A stretch of DNA of 64,000 nt, from positions 1,678,480 to 1,742,479 of the forward strand of contig CACRXP010000032.1 of the NCBI GenBank assembly GCA_902702965.1, in the 5' to 3' direction. The position numbers were made by a program, and so were the translations under genes. Of the stretch, positions 32,985-44,690 are shown piece by piece. Source of the DNA: Spirometra erinaceieuropaei (taxonomy: Eukaryota > Platyhelminthes > Cestoda > Diphyllobothriidea > Diphyllobothriidae). Position 1 is the stretch's first letter. Each line of letters starts with the position of its first letter. Below the pieces are notes generated by a model that did not search any database, had not been told where the DNA came from, and was given only the letters and a program-made list of their open reading frames with translations.

Positions 32985-35329
32985 CGGTCACGAAAAAACA
33001 CTGTCCTAAACAAGAGTCTTTCCGCGTTAAATGATCCGAGAAACTGTCCAGATCCCATTTTTATTAATATGCATCCAGAAACTAAACGTCCGTCTCCTTT
33101 CATATTACCACCAAATTTGATTTCCCGGCATATTGCCTGGCATGCCCCAGCAGTGTCGCGAAACTTGACAAGGAAGGCCGTTGGCCTGAAGCTGCGTCGC
33201 CCTTCCTTTATCTTCGAAATCCCCACTTAAGGTGCAATTGTGCGCGGTTGAGAGAATACTTTTTAGATATGTTTTCTTCCTGCAAAGATAATGCTCACAA
33301 ACGTTATGCAAAACGTAGTCGATATTTGCAAACAGCCTCGGAATCCAACGTACAAATGTCTTTCACACGTAATTTAACCGATACGTGTCTGATGCATTTG
33401 GGATATTGTTGGACAGGCAGACTCAAGTAGTCTCGAGAACATGTTTTTTACGGAAAGCGATTTAAAAAATTTGCCTGCCATTGATAGTCTTGCAAAATGG
33501 AATAAAACAATACCGCCGTTTTATCTGAGAAAAGAAATGTCTGATGAATCTCAAGTGCCAAACGTCCAGCGCATATGTACTTTTCCTGCAAACGAATTGC
33601 CTTCTGCTTGATTCATTTAGTCAATACTTGGAAGTAACTCTGGTTTAGCCTGTTGAATATTATCAGTTTCAGCAGGTCAGCTTCAGCTTAACCCTAGGTA
33701 GATGATTGTGGTCGAAACAAATTACGCTATTTCAAGCTGAAAGAAACTTAACCCAGATCAGTCCTGTTTAAATGCACTGTACATATACTTAAATTTTATA
33801 ACTCGATGATAGACTTTGCGATGCCATATGTCGTTATATAGGGTCTCAGTAAACGTCTTAAGTGATGATACGTAACGATTTTATAGAAAGCATCACATGC
33901 CATCAAAGTGGAGGAACGCTCCGTATCTGGGAGATCGCGGAACAATTAATAAGGCGCATCCCAACGATTTCTGTCCAGGAAATAAACGCCAGATCCGGAC
34001 GAATTTCGTACAGTGTGACTCCACAAGAACCTTTTCTCATCCACAATTGCCTAAACAGCCGACGTTTGACTTTGCTTGGTTTTATGGAATATCAGTGTGA
34101 CGCCAAATTTGAAACCGTCTTACTAACCTTCAATCGGGTAGTTTTTTCATCAGAATATAATTTACACGTAATAGGATACATGATCACATCTCCGTGTGTA
34201 ATACTTAGGCCAAATTACCTCTCCAATTTTAGTATCCGAAAAGGACAATACCAGTAAATGGAACAGAATTTCGAATAACACTCCGGGCGTTTCTTTGGAA
34301 TGCCGAAGGGGTCAGTCAACGGAGAATAGCCATTTCTAATATTGAAATGCCGCGCTTCTCGAACGCTATCGCAAGTTTGCTGCGAAATGAGCGACGGAAC
34401 AGTGAATCAGTACAATCTCTTAAAAGTGCATGGAATCCGCAACAGTTGTTGGTTTCAATTAAGAATATGAACATTCACTGCAATATTTAATGGGTTTCAA
34501 CGATAAAGGACAATTTGAATTCCAGCGTTACTTGTAATTTGAATTCATTGAATAATTAAACAGACTGGTGGTCATCATTACGAATCTCAGAAACACATCA
34601 CGCGTTGCGTACAAGGGGGATTAAAAGCAGTAAACAGACCATTTATGAAACTTAACTACCCTATGCACATAAATATGAAGGCTCATGAATGCAGTTAACC
34701 GTTCAATAACTTTTCAAACACTAAGTCTTGAGACCAACGTGATGTGAAAAACGTTCATTAATGTGACGCATTTGTTACAATTTTTTGGATATTACTTTGC
34801 TTGCCGTGATTTGGACCTCGTTTGTTACCTTTCTTACTAAAACCTATCCAGATAGATTTTGGAGTTGTAAAAAGATCTTCAAAAACGCACTAAATAGCTG
34901 AACATACTTTGATACTCGGAAATGTACAGATATCCACACACCATCTCAGCTATGGAAGGTGAAAGTATGTGCCACATTTCTGACATAACAATGTTAACAG
35001 AATTAAAACACACAACAAATATGAACAGCTGCATAAGAAAACCCTTTGCTTCTGTTAAGGACTTTTGCTCACACCCTCAGGGACACGCAAAACATGCGCA
35101 AACGTACACATCCTGCGGATACCTGTGGGGAAAACCGGAAATCAGTTTATTCCTGGGCGTATCAGGACAATGTGCCTTAGCGCGCAGTAAAAAACGCAGG
35201 ATCGAGTAGCTACCTTAAACCTCTTGTCATTACTGTACGTAGTAACTACCTTAATTGATACACCAGCAAATACGTAATCATCAACGCCTAAAATTAGTGA
35301 TATATTTTATAGAAGACAAAGTGGCGAGC
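32985..35329. other. Unrecognised; contains a peptide-like block shared with 48.5 kb
   Basis: Short frames on both strands. The plus frame 33862-34257 contains EIAEQLIRRIPTISVQEI, which resembles a minus-strand block at about 48625-48496. I cannot name the family. Nothing else is recognisable up to the PLE-B fragment. Confidence 0.35.
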
Positions 35330-36480
35330 GAACGTTGCTTTCGATAACGTTTCTTCGGGCCGGTACAGTTATGTGGGAACGGCGTACAGTGACTGAAAAA
35401 ACCGATAAAAATTCGAAAATACAGGCTAGGCATGAGTGGGAGGGTGCAGAAAGTTGTATGTGGTTAGTCAAGCTTTGACCACGCTAAACGCGGAGCCTAA
35501 ACGGGGTTCTTCTGGGCGCATAGGGTCAGTTTTCGTAACCTGATGGCGGCCGCTTCTGCTGCTGCTAACAGGCGCTGGCTCGAGGGAACCTTATAAATCA
35601 GACGAAATGTTTCAGCGGGGTCCACATGATGCCCTGAATCCACTGCATGCACAAGGATATGGCTGTCTCTTCTCCTAGTTTCATCTTTTTCCAGCCATCC
35701 GGGAAGGTGCTCTCGTATTCTTCTGGAAAGGCGCCGAATCGTACGACCAACCTAACCTGCTCCTCGGGAGCGAGCTAATGCGTAGATGCAAATTGAGATG
35801 GTCTGAAGTGGCAGCCTATCATTGCCTTCTACGCGTAAAATAGGGTTAATAGAGAATGATATTCGAACTCTTGCCGCAGGAAAGGTTCCCGAGACAGTTT
35901 GGTCAAGGCGCCTTCCTAGGAGTTCACTTGCAGTGTCACCTTGGGAAGGGACTTTGAGGAACAACTCTTTCTTTTCGGCGGTCAGTGTGGTGGGTTTTGC
36001 GGGTCGTTCGGCAAGGTCCTTTGCAATGAACTTGTCAGGATACCCGTTTTCGCGAAGCAAGTCCTGGATTTTTCTAAGTTTCTCCTCGATACTATCTGTT
36101 GAACAAGTTTTTCCAGCTCTTTGTGCCCAACACCTGACTAGATTTCGTTTTTGTTGGAGAGGTACGAAGCTAGCGAAGTTCGTGTATTGTCCAGAGCAGG
36201 TGTTCGTCTGATAGACGCCCACTTGGATGACACTGTCAGATCTCATGTCTAGAAAGACATCTAAGAAAGGAAGCAAACCAGCCGATTCCATCTACAACGT
36301 GAATTTGATCGAGGGTTGTGCTCTATTCAGAGCATTTAGGAGGGCAGCAACGTCGGTTTCTGTGGTGGCAATCGCAAAGATATCATCAAAGTGGCGACCA
36401 TAATGTGTGGGCTTTTCGATCTGATTGCTTAGTTGTAATTTTTCGAGATTGCACATCAAGAATAAAAGTCACAGGTCGGC
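35330..36480 (-). mobile_element. PLE-B fragment, diverged copy
   Basis: The minus strand runs from the RT palm (36480) through the linker and GIY-YIG domain to about 35510 and a terminal-repeat-like segment to 35330. It is 5'-truncated. It abuts a short tandem duplication and then the LINE at 36570. Confidence 0.8.
35510..36480 (-). pseudogene. PLE-B RT palm to endonuclease
   Basis: Minus strand: THYGRHFDDIFAIATTETDV (about 36410-36350) is the RT catalytic block, with YVDD changed to HFDD. Next is a stop, then LPFLDVFLDM, the TCSGQYTNFASFVPLQQKRN region, LRENGYPDKFIAK, SQGDTASELLGRRLDQ and NPILRVEGNDRLPLQTISI. The RT-to-EN frame is continuous here, unlike the 2-5 kb copies. In the nuclease, CGAGYIGRT reads RGAG, stop, VGRT: the catalytic tyrosine codon has become TAG. 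RIREHLPGWL and AAEAAAIRL follow. Confidence 0.82.
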
Positions 36481-36509
36481 GAAAGCTCTCGGTCTCTGTA
36501 CGTAAGCAT

Positions 36510-36557
36510 GGCTTAACTAAATCCAAGCCAGAAGGCTTAACTAAATCTTAGTCAGAA
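36510..36557 (+). repeat. Tandem duplication of 24 bp
   Basis: Two adjacent 24 bp units (36510-36533 and 36534-36557) beginning GGCTTAACTAAATC. They lie between the PLE-B fragment and the LINE, possibly a trace of repair or insertion. Confidence 0.75.
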
Positions 36558-36569
36558 GATATTACTAGT

Positions 36570-36916
36570 CAAATGAAAAGATAACCATTCGCGCAGCCTT
36601 CAGGATCGGAAAGAAGGTGAGCGAACAATCAGAAACTGTGCGGCCACGACCTCTGAAAATTGTTTTGAACAGTAAAGAGGAAGCTAGCTTATTTCTGTCC
36701 AGGAAAAGCAGCCTCCGAAACTTTCACAAGGAAGTTTTTTTTCAGCCGGACTATTCTCCAGCGGAACGTCTGAAACGACGCGAATTGGTAACGGAGCTGA
36801 AGAGGAGACTTGCAGCGGGAGAGAGCAACTTGGCCATTTTCAGGGGACGAGTAATACAGAGGAACGCGATGTTGTTTTGGAACCAGCCAGTCATCATGAT
36901 GGCGGCAGCAACATAA
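36570..36916 (+). pseudogene. LINE family 2 ORF1, C-terminal part
   Basis: The frame reads AFRIGKKVSEQSE, VRPRPLKIVLNSKEEASLFL, FFQPDYSPAERLKRRELV, LKRRLAAGESNLAIFRGRVI and ends at TAA 36916. This is the RNA-binding C-terminal domain of the ORF1 protein. The coiled-coil and charged N-terminal regions are missing because of 5' truncation. The final 40 nt overlap ORF2 in the -1 frame. Confidence 0.8.
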
Positions 36917-37824
36917 TATTGGCAAACCCGAGACAAACCGAACGAAGCACTGTCGAATGTTGCAAACTAAAATTCTTTTTCACCAATGCTGAGAGTCTGT
37001 TTTCAAAGCTTGACGAACTGAGAATACAGGTAGCCGATACTCTTCCCGATGTTATAGCAATAACAGAGACGTGGCTGTCAGAGGACGTTGTCGATTGCGA
37101 GGTAGCATTAACAGGATACCATTTGTTTAGTAGAGACAGGAGAGGCCGCCGGGGTGGAGGAGTTGCCATGTATGTCAAGAGCAACTTAGCAGTGTGTGAG
37201 AGGACCGACAAGATTTCTAACGACACAGAGGCAATTTGGCTGACTATAAAGGCGCGGGGATCTCAGTCCCTCGAAGTCTTAACTATCTACCGGCCCCCGC
37301 AGGCGGATCCCGACCCAGATACTTGTCTACTGAAAAGCATAAAAGAGATCTCCAGACGACCAGACGTTGTTATCATGGGGGATTTTAATGCACCATGCAT
37401 TCAATGGAGCGATATGCATGCGAAGTGCTCAATAAATACCTTCGATTACCATCTACTAAAGACAACCCTAGAAGCTCTACTCACGCACCATGTCCTGTTT
37501 CCAACTAGAGCTCGTGGAGGGCAACAGGCCAGTTGTCTGGACCTCGTTTTTACCAAAGATCCTGACGGTATAGACGAGGTGTACTACCTACCCACGCTCG
37601 GTCGAAGTGATCATGCAGTGCTTTTATGCGAGTACTTGCTGTATTCTGAACCGTGTACAAAAGACAATACGAGGCCAAATATATGGAAAGGGGACTTTCG
37701 CCAAATGAGAGCTGAGGCATCACAAATAGACTGGGATGTTCTCTTCTCCGGAAACGTTAACGAGGACTGGAATTTATTCAAGGATCGTTTACTGCATCTA
37801 ATGAAGAGCCACTGTCCCTTATGA
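36877..37824 (+). pseudogene. LINE family 2 ORF2, AP endonuclease part
   Basis: 315 codons from ATG 36877: FFFTNAESLFSKLDELRIQV (residue about 29), ITETWLSEDV, RRGGGVAMYV, IYRPPQ, VIMGDFNAPCIQW, QASCLDLVFTKD and GRSDHAVLL with the catalytic SDH. All APE-type motifs are intact. TGA at 37822 interrupts LKKPG-type linker sequence; the reading continues in frame as NRPQWLTRELKREINKKARL. Without the stop and the frameshift near 38030 it would join the RT frame below. Confidence 0.88.
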
Positions 37825-38215
37825 AAGCCTGGGACATCCAACCGCCCTCAGTGGCTTACACGAGAACTCAAAAGGGAGATCAACAAGAAAGCTAGGTTAT
37901 GGAAAAAATTTCGCGAGAACAACAATAATGCAGCGTTTACAGAATACAAAATTGAAAGAAATAATGTGAAAAGCCTGATTTTCAGGAGGCGACGGGAATT
38001 TGAGAGTAATTTGCTCCACCGTTCCCGTTAAAAATCCAAAATTGCTCTACAGCTATTTGCGGAAAAGCACACGTAACAGGAATCCCATTCCTGTTATGAG
38101 GGGTGATGACGGCTTGGAGATATCGGACAGTACAAATAAGGCTTAGCACTTTTCTCAATTTTTCCGATCCGTTTTCAGAAGAGAAGCGGACTTTACCCCA
38201 TCTAATTCTGAGAAC

Positions 38216-39772
38216 ATGAGAGATCCCACTATCGAAAATATTCTGTTTCGAGAAGAAGCGATTTTGGAAGAGCTGAAAAGCTTGAAGGAATGTAAATCTC
38301 CCGGTCCGGACGAGATTCCAGCAAAGCTGCTCTTTGAGCTTGCCCAACAGCTGGCCAAGCCACTATCCTTTCTGTGCCAGAAATCGTTTGATGCTGGAGT
38401 TCTTCCCACAGACTGGAAGACGGCCCACATTACACCTCTTTACAAAAGCGGTAGTCGTGCTCAGGCGACAAACTACAGACCCGTCAGTCTGACATCAATC
38501 TGCTGTAAAGTGATGGAGAAAACCATCAAAAAGGAGTTGATGGCTTACTTGGAAACCCACAACCTCTTGTCCAATGCACAATATGGTTTCCGTAGGGGAA
38601 GATCATGTGTTACGAACTTGCTATACACAATGCAAAGTTGGACACGAGCACTGGACGCAAAACACACCGTGCATGTTGCCTATATTGATTTTCGGAAGGC
38701 GTTTGACAGTGTTCCGCACCAGCGTCTCCTACACAAGTTGAGAATTATGGGCATCGGTGGCAAACTCCTCAAATGGATCGAAAATTTCCTCGTCGGCCGC
38801 TCCCAAATTGTCTGCGTAGAACAACAGCGATCAAGGTGCACATTCATAGAGAGTGGGGTCCCACAAGGCTCGGTGCTCGGACCAACTCTCTTTCTCTTGT
38901 TCATCAATGATTGCGTAGATGGGTTGGACTGTGACTGTGCCATGTTTGCGGATGACATAAAAATCTGGAAAGTCATCCAGAATGCTGCCGATGAGACCAC
39001 CTTCCAAGAAAATCTTTGTCCGTTGGACGAGTGGTCCCGCAGATGGCTCTTGTCCTTCAATTTGAACAAATGCACCATTCTGCGCCTCGGAAATCAGAGC
39101 CCTAGTACGCGGCAATACCAGCTGAACGGAATGCCACTCCGAGAAGCAGAAACTCAGAAAGATCTCGGAGTTTGGGTTGCAGACAGCCTAAAGCCTTCTA
39201 CACAATGCTGTAAGGCGGCCAAGGCCGCAACGTCAATGCTATATGCCATCAAGCGGGCATTCGTAGTTTTCGATGAAGACTGCTTCACCAAAGTCTTCGG
39301 GACTTTTATAAGGCCCCATCTCGAATATGCAATTCAGGCCTGGAGACCGTGGACGCACCAGGATTACGATCTGCTCGAAAGGGTGCAGAGGCGAGCCACA
39401 AAATTAGTAAGAGGTCAAAGTGCACTGCCATACGAGATCCGCTTAGCTAACCTTAATCTCTATCCTCTGAGTTACAGGCAGTTGCGCGGAGACATGATAC
39501 AAACTTTCCGTATCGTGCGCGGCTTGGATTGTGCCCTTCGGTGCGATGACTTTTTCCAACTCGCCACTACAACTCACCTCCGGGGACATCCCTTCAAGCT
39601 ACGTGTGCCACAGGGTAGATTGAATGTGAGAAAATATTTCTTCTCCAACCGTGTCGTGGAACCGTGGAATAACCTGCCCGAGACGGTTGTTCTGTCTCAA
39701 CCTGTGGAGACATTTAAGTGTCGCCTTGACAGATATATGCTGCAGCAACAAGCGGACTATGTGACTTTTTAA
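38216..39772 (+). pseudogene. LINE family 2 ORF2, RT part
   Basis: 518 codons: SPGPDEIPAKLL, NYRPVSLTSICCK, DFRKAFDSVPHQ, SGVPQGSVLGPTLF, catalytic FADD near residue 244, HLEYAIQAWRPW and QRRATKLVRG, ending with FKCRLDRYMLQQQADYVTF and a natural stop at 39770. The RT itself is intact and longer at its end than the sister copy, which has a nonsense codon. It is isolated from its endonuclease by the upstream lesions. Confidence 0.88.
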
Positions 39773-39955
39773 CCATGTGACTATTGACATATGTGAATCA
39801 ATGTATGCATTCACTTAATGCTGTAATTTCTTCACATGTTTGCTTGTTTATCGATTTTTTATGTACAGATAGGGAGTTCAAAGGCGTAAGCCTATTTCCC
39901 TCAAATACACTGACTGAGTGACTGACTGAGTCGTCACTCATTGTAACTGGTAGGC

Positions 39956-40309
39956 AGCTTTAGTTGTCTGTACTTGACAACTGCAATGATCTTATACTAC
40001 AGTTTGGCACTCTGCTCTCAATTCTTGGAAAATTATTCGACGGGGACATCTCCCATATTCCCTCGGAAGAATGTAGGCGTCTTGACTCACTTGATAACCT
40101 GATCGCCAGTGGATCTAGTGAAAAACAAAGGCGCGCTTACAACGTTTTGTTGAAAAGTGTTCCTCGATTTGCCCGGCCAAATGATGTTGCGACCAATTTC
40201 CCGTATTCGTGTGGTTTCATCTACAAAATAGGCGATGCAAAACGCTCGTCCTCCCGTTGCAAAAATCCACCCGTCTTAATCAAATTATTTTCATCAATCG
40301 AGGTTGACA
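39956..40309. other. No recognised gene
   Basis: A plus-strand open stretch (39964-40437) overlaps this interval but starts at TTG, shows no motif, and its right half is antisense to a LINE fragment. Confidence 0.45.
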
Positions 40310-41045
40310 CAATCTTTACTCATCGAGAGCGTGTCACTGCGTACCTAGAGAAGGCAAAATTTTTCCATCTGAGGACTTTGCATCTGATCCCTATTTTTTC
40401 AGTCTGTGTAACAGTCTCTGGTGTGGGACAGTGTTGAACGTCTTCTGGAAGTCAACGAAAGGTATGTGGACTGTGTGTCCGTCGTCGAGAGCTCAGATCG
40501 AACTCTGGAGAAATCGCTGTAATTGTGTTGCACAGGATCTTCCTTTCAGGAACCCATGTTGGCAGTTCGATAGCAAGTCGTTAGCTTCCAGAAATTGCGT
40601 CCATTCATTCTTCTTGATCCTCTCTATAACTTTGCAGACAATGCGCGTCAAGCTTATGGGCCTGTAATTTGTCGTAGATGCCCTGATACCTCCTTTGTAT
40701 AGCGGATTAATAATCGCCAGCTTCCAATGGATAGGAAGTGTTCCAGTGTCAAATGACGTTTGAAAGAGCATCGACAAAGGCACAGAAAGCTCGCCGGCAA
40801 GTTCCTTGTGAAGCTTGGGTGGAATCTCGTCTGGTCCTGTCGACTTCGATTTGTTCACTGCCTCTAATTCTCTTCGGACAATGCCGTCTGAGAAAAGTAT
40901 ATTACTGATGCTTAGGGTCGGCAGTTCTTCTGTGGATTGAGGAAGGAACCTAGCCTAGTTTGTGGAGACTGACTGGAAAAACTGAAAAATGTTCAGATTT
41001 GTCCCTGTTGAAATGGCGCAGGTATCTCACAAGGAACGAGCCTTT
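40310..41045 (-). pseudogene. CR1-like LINE RT fragment
   Basis: Minus strand: NKSKSTGPDEIPPKLHKELA (from 40858), LPIHWKLAIINPLYKGG, NYRPISLTRIVCKVIERI and CQHGFLKGRSCATQLQ. A frame change leads to PFVDFQKTFNTVPHQRLL (about 40470-40400; family DFRKAFDSVPHQRLL). After about 40330 the reading is lost. It is the front half of RT only, with no FADD block. Confidence 0.8.
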
Positions 41046-43559
41046 ACTGCCGGACTCTCAGTTATACAAGGAACCGTGTTGACACCCAACTTGACAATCG
41101 ACCGTCTCGTGGTGCATGGAAATAAATTCAAACTACGCTAATAGACTATATTCACGAATGCACGTGTATATCATAAAAGTGCATTCACAAAGGACACACG
41201 CTCGTTGCAACACAATTTTTATTTGCCTGACGCAGATCTAAAAAATACATCGACAACACGATCAGGTATCGACTACGATAACCGGGTAAAACTAAAATAT
41301 ATGCATTACATGTAGTTCAGATGTGTATTTACTGACCTGTCACGCTTTGACCGCCATAACTGAGATGGAAATGCAGGTCGCATGCTTGTCCCAGGAGAGA
41401 GGCAGGGTGCTGCCGCGGCGTCGTGTACGTGCGTGTTGAGTATTAGGTGAAAAGGTAAACTAACGCGGGGTTTTGATGATGTCTGGACAGCAGTTTCCCA
41501 GCTAGGATTCTCGGTTAGATGCATATGATCATGTGCGCCCCTGTAATAGCCAAATATTCTGAGGAGTGTGGGCAGGTGAGATGGGGGCGATGGGCTTATT
41601 TCGAACCTCATGGCACTGGTTAACCAGTTGCAGAAAGGTGGATTTCCTAGCACCGGACAAGACTACGACGTGATTCAGTAGTACGGTAGTAATAAGAACA
41701 GAACCGTTGTGGCGCTGGCGACACTGATGGCAGTAGAGGAGGTTTCGGTTGCAAGATGTTGTCTGGTTGTGAAGATACCACGATGAACTCCACAGTCGTT
41801 TATGCATACATGGCCGAACGGACTATACAGTATCTGACTATCCAGGGGGGTGTGTAATAGGTACATATTTGAGCCCAGACTCTGTATCGCAGTTGTTAAT
41901 ACGATGGAATATCAGAGGGGGATAAATAAGAACACCAGTACCACAGTGTGGCCGACAGCACAGAATCAGCAAACTCTAACGTCGTTAACTGACTACCAAA
42001 GTTTGATTTCCGAAACAATCAACCGGAAGCCCACCAAATGACTGCCAGTGTCACTTAATGTGACTGAACTCAAGGCACCTGGCAGGAGTCTCGTAATTGG
42101 GAGGGGTGACGCGTGGACAGTACTCTAGCCTAGCCCTTGCTATCTTGGTTTCGAATGACACTGACGTCGCCGGCCTTTGTTACATTTGGGTGAAATAAAT
42201 AATCTGCATCTGTTAACCCACCCATATATTCTAGTCATTTTAACAAATGGCCCTTGGCAAACAACAACTACTCTTGCAAAGAAACAGTGATTTAATCGAA
42301 AGAAACCTTACTTGTTTAGCCACTACTGTACTGCTGGAATGAATGAAATGAAACAATGCTAGGAAATTAGGATGAGAAAAAATAGTCCTCTGAGATATTA
42401 GTGAGCTAGAGAACTAAAAATAATTTAAAAAAGTGGATGCTAACTATAACTAGACTGGATTGCTTGATGTAGAATTTGTACGCTGGATGTTTCAGATCAA
42501 CTTTGCGATCATGAAGCAAAACCGCAGGGTGTTACGTCAACGGGCAGGTAAGGGGTCTGAAAGTTATGAATATGATGTTATTCAAAGTCCAGAACGTTGG
42601 TACACTTCACAGTCGTCTCAGGAGTCTTAATCAATACGATTGTATGATTGTCGCTACCGAGACATTTAACAGTGATTTAATCATGGGAGCCGGAATTCGT
42701 CTTGACATAGGCAACGTTCAAACAGACGGACAGTCCCTTATTAAATCCTCTGTCCGAGCGAAGTCAGAGTGCTGAATTTGAGGGTGACTGACTTTCGTGA
42801 GATTTGTTTATAGATTCTGAGCTTAAGGACCGTAGCTTATTCGGATCCTTATTTGTTCCGAGGGTTTTGTTTTCGTCGAACTTCAGCTGATGTCAACGTT
42901 CACATGAAGGCTTCGTGACTTGGCACTTGATGTCTTTCCCTCCTACCAGGTTTGCGCTTTCTGCCGTCTCGCAGGTTACACGCTACGCTTAAAACTGCAC
43001 TGGATCCGGTGCAACTCTTGATTTTCTCTACATCGGGAGCGTGTCTTTTGACTGTGGCACTGGTGGTCAGATTGTCCTATCAATCCGTGTGCAATCCTTA
43101 CTTCGAATAACGCGAGAATAAGCGAATTGCTTTCGGCACGTTCTGGATATGCGGAGGCGTTTGGCAAAGTGTGCGTCAAATGTGCGCTGACTTTTGGCCT
43201 TTGCATGTCCGCAGTGACGTTATTATGCCTGCGGTTTTTGTCATAACTGCATGTGCTTGCGCGCGCCATATTGCTTCACAGTTTTGGCCTTTGCGCAGTA
43301 AACCATGAGCCTTTCCTGTCTTTTTGGGCAACATAGTGGTAAAGTATTAAATAACGATAAAATGGAACGCCCTAACCCGTTTACCTAATGCTGTGACCAC
43401 AAAGAGCGGTCTGACCAAATACTCACGTACGAAGCTGCATCTGATTAGTCAGCGGCATTGGTGTTTCTTTTAATGACTCAATCACATGTAGAGCATATGT
43501 GTTATCGCATAACCACAATTATAAAACGCGTTTTCGATTCAAAGATTGCTCAAGTGGAG
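41046..43559. other. Mostly unrecognised; possible endonuclease remnant at 42560-42660
   Basis: Several short frames without motifs. At 42566-42660 the plus strand reads NVGTLHSRLRSLNQYDCMIV then ATETFN, which resembles the start of an APE endonuclease (N-x-SL..L..L....DVIALTETW). The segment is too short to be sure. Confidence 0.35.
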
Positions 43560-44060
43560 ATGTAATATTAATTATCAAAATATTAAAGTTACTCCAGGAT
43601 GCCAGCCATTGAACGAGCTTCTCTTCGGCCATCTGCAAAAACTACACTTCTTAAAAATGAACCACTTTAGTGACATGAATTTTTCCCATTGATGCTTGAT
43701 GCCTTTGTAAATTCAAAGGTGTTTTGTAGAAAAAATACACCAAAATATTCGCTGGTTTGCTCATTTCATACTTATTTACGCTCCCTTTAAATCATATAAG
43801 GCAAAAACAATATTTTTCGGTTTTAGAAAAATTTTCAATTTCCGAATAATTTTTGAACCAACCCCCCTGCCAGCACTTGGCCCCCTCTTGAAAGGGGGCC
43901 AAGAAGGGGCTATGAGGGGCCAGCCCCTTCGAAGTTTTCTCGTCGGTAATGCACTATTAACAGGCATAAACTCCGTGAATAAGCGTGCATTTTTCGGTTT
44001 AAAATTGTTTTTTGAATAGTAAAAAGTACTTTTGGACCTCGGAAGTTGTGCTTTTTACAT
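43560..44060. mobile_element. Foldback element fragment (M1)
   Basis: Shares blocks with the other foldback copies: the ATTTTTCCCATTGAT core, AAAATATTCG, and the TTTCCGAATAATTTTTGAACC centre (43840-43862). It is interrupted after the centre by a pair of GC-rich hairpins. Termini are not preserved. Confidence 0.6.
43876..43929. repeat. Twin GC-rich hairpins
   Basis: 43876-43903 is a perfect 11 bp stem (CTTGGCCCCCT / AGGGGGCCAAG) with a six-base loop. 43904-43929 is an adjacent perfect 8 bp stem (AAGGGGCT / AGCCCCTT). Flanking DNA is strongly AT-rich. Confidence 0.85.
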
Positions 44061-44690
44061 ATCTGGGCAATCCTGATATAAAGCTCTTAATTATTTAAGT
44101 GTGTCACTTTGCGGCACTTATCTGTCACGTGAGCTGCGTTCCTCTCGTTGTGAGTTCTAATACTGTCTACTGTGGTATACGTGCATACGTTACTGTGGTA
44201 TGTTACGAACTGTCCTTTTGCTGTCTTTTATGATATTTTGTTACTTTTGACCTGTAAATTTGTATTATCATTGAATGATTGCCTGTTGATTTAAGCAATA
44301 TCAATGAGATATCCGTTCTAGCAGAGTCATCTGAAAAGCTGCACTTTGAGCCTTTGTTTATCACAGGTGCAGCACGATGTTGAATGCGTCCGGTAAGACT
44401 GTTCTGACTCTTGATGACATGCGAGTAGAAAGAAAGTTGATTACGTTGCTGAGGAACTCGTCGAACTACGGGCTGACATAACGCAGGTTAAGGCTACAAT
44501 GGCTGACATTTTAAAGGCCATTCAGGAATTACGGCCGCCTGAGTCCCTGGTTGACCTCTTTCTGCATTCTTCAGGACTTGTCTACATGCTAAATGTATCC
44601 GGTTAAGGATGATACTGACATATTTGTTAGATTCACGACGTTAAAGTCTGGTTTTTCTGTAAGAATACGGTTGCCTTATTTACGGCAGTG
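44061..44690 (+). other. Possible coiled-coil ORF remnant
   Basis: An open frame at 44418-44606 reads VDYVAEELVELRADITQVKA then TMADILKAIQELRPPES, a heptad-rich stretch like the coiled coil of a LINE ORF1 or a gag-like protein. A 21 bp imperfect direct repeat (44377-44397 and 44586-44607, coding MLNASG / MLNVSG) flanks it. I cannot assign a family. Confidence 0.3.

Larger units (their letters stand above)
36570..39955 (+). mobile_element. CR1-like LINE family 2, long copy
   Basis: It contains the ORF1 3' part, the complete endonuclease, the linker, RT and a 3' stem-loop with ACTG repeats (39868-39940). It is truncated in ORF1 at the 5' end. Lesions: TGA at 37822-37824 (probably from AGA), a frameshift near 38030, further stops near 38090 and 38145. 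It is otherwise well preserved and closely matches 28076-30095 in the shared part. Confidence 0.9.

Noticed and set aside
39964..40437. 157-codon plus-strand open frame as a host gene
   Set aside because: It starts at TTG, has no motif, and its right part is antisense to a LINE RT fragment.
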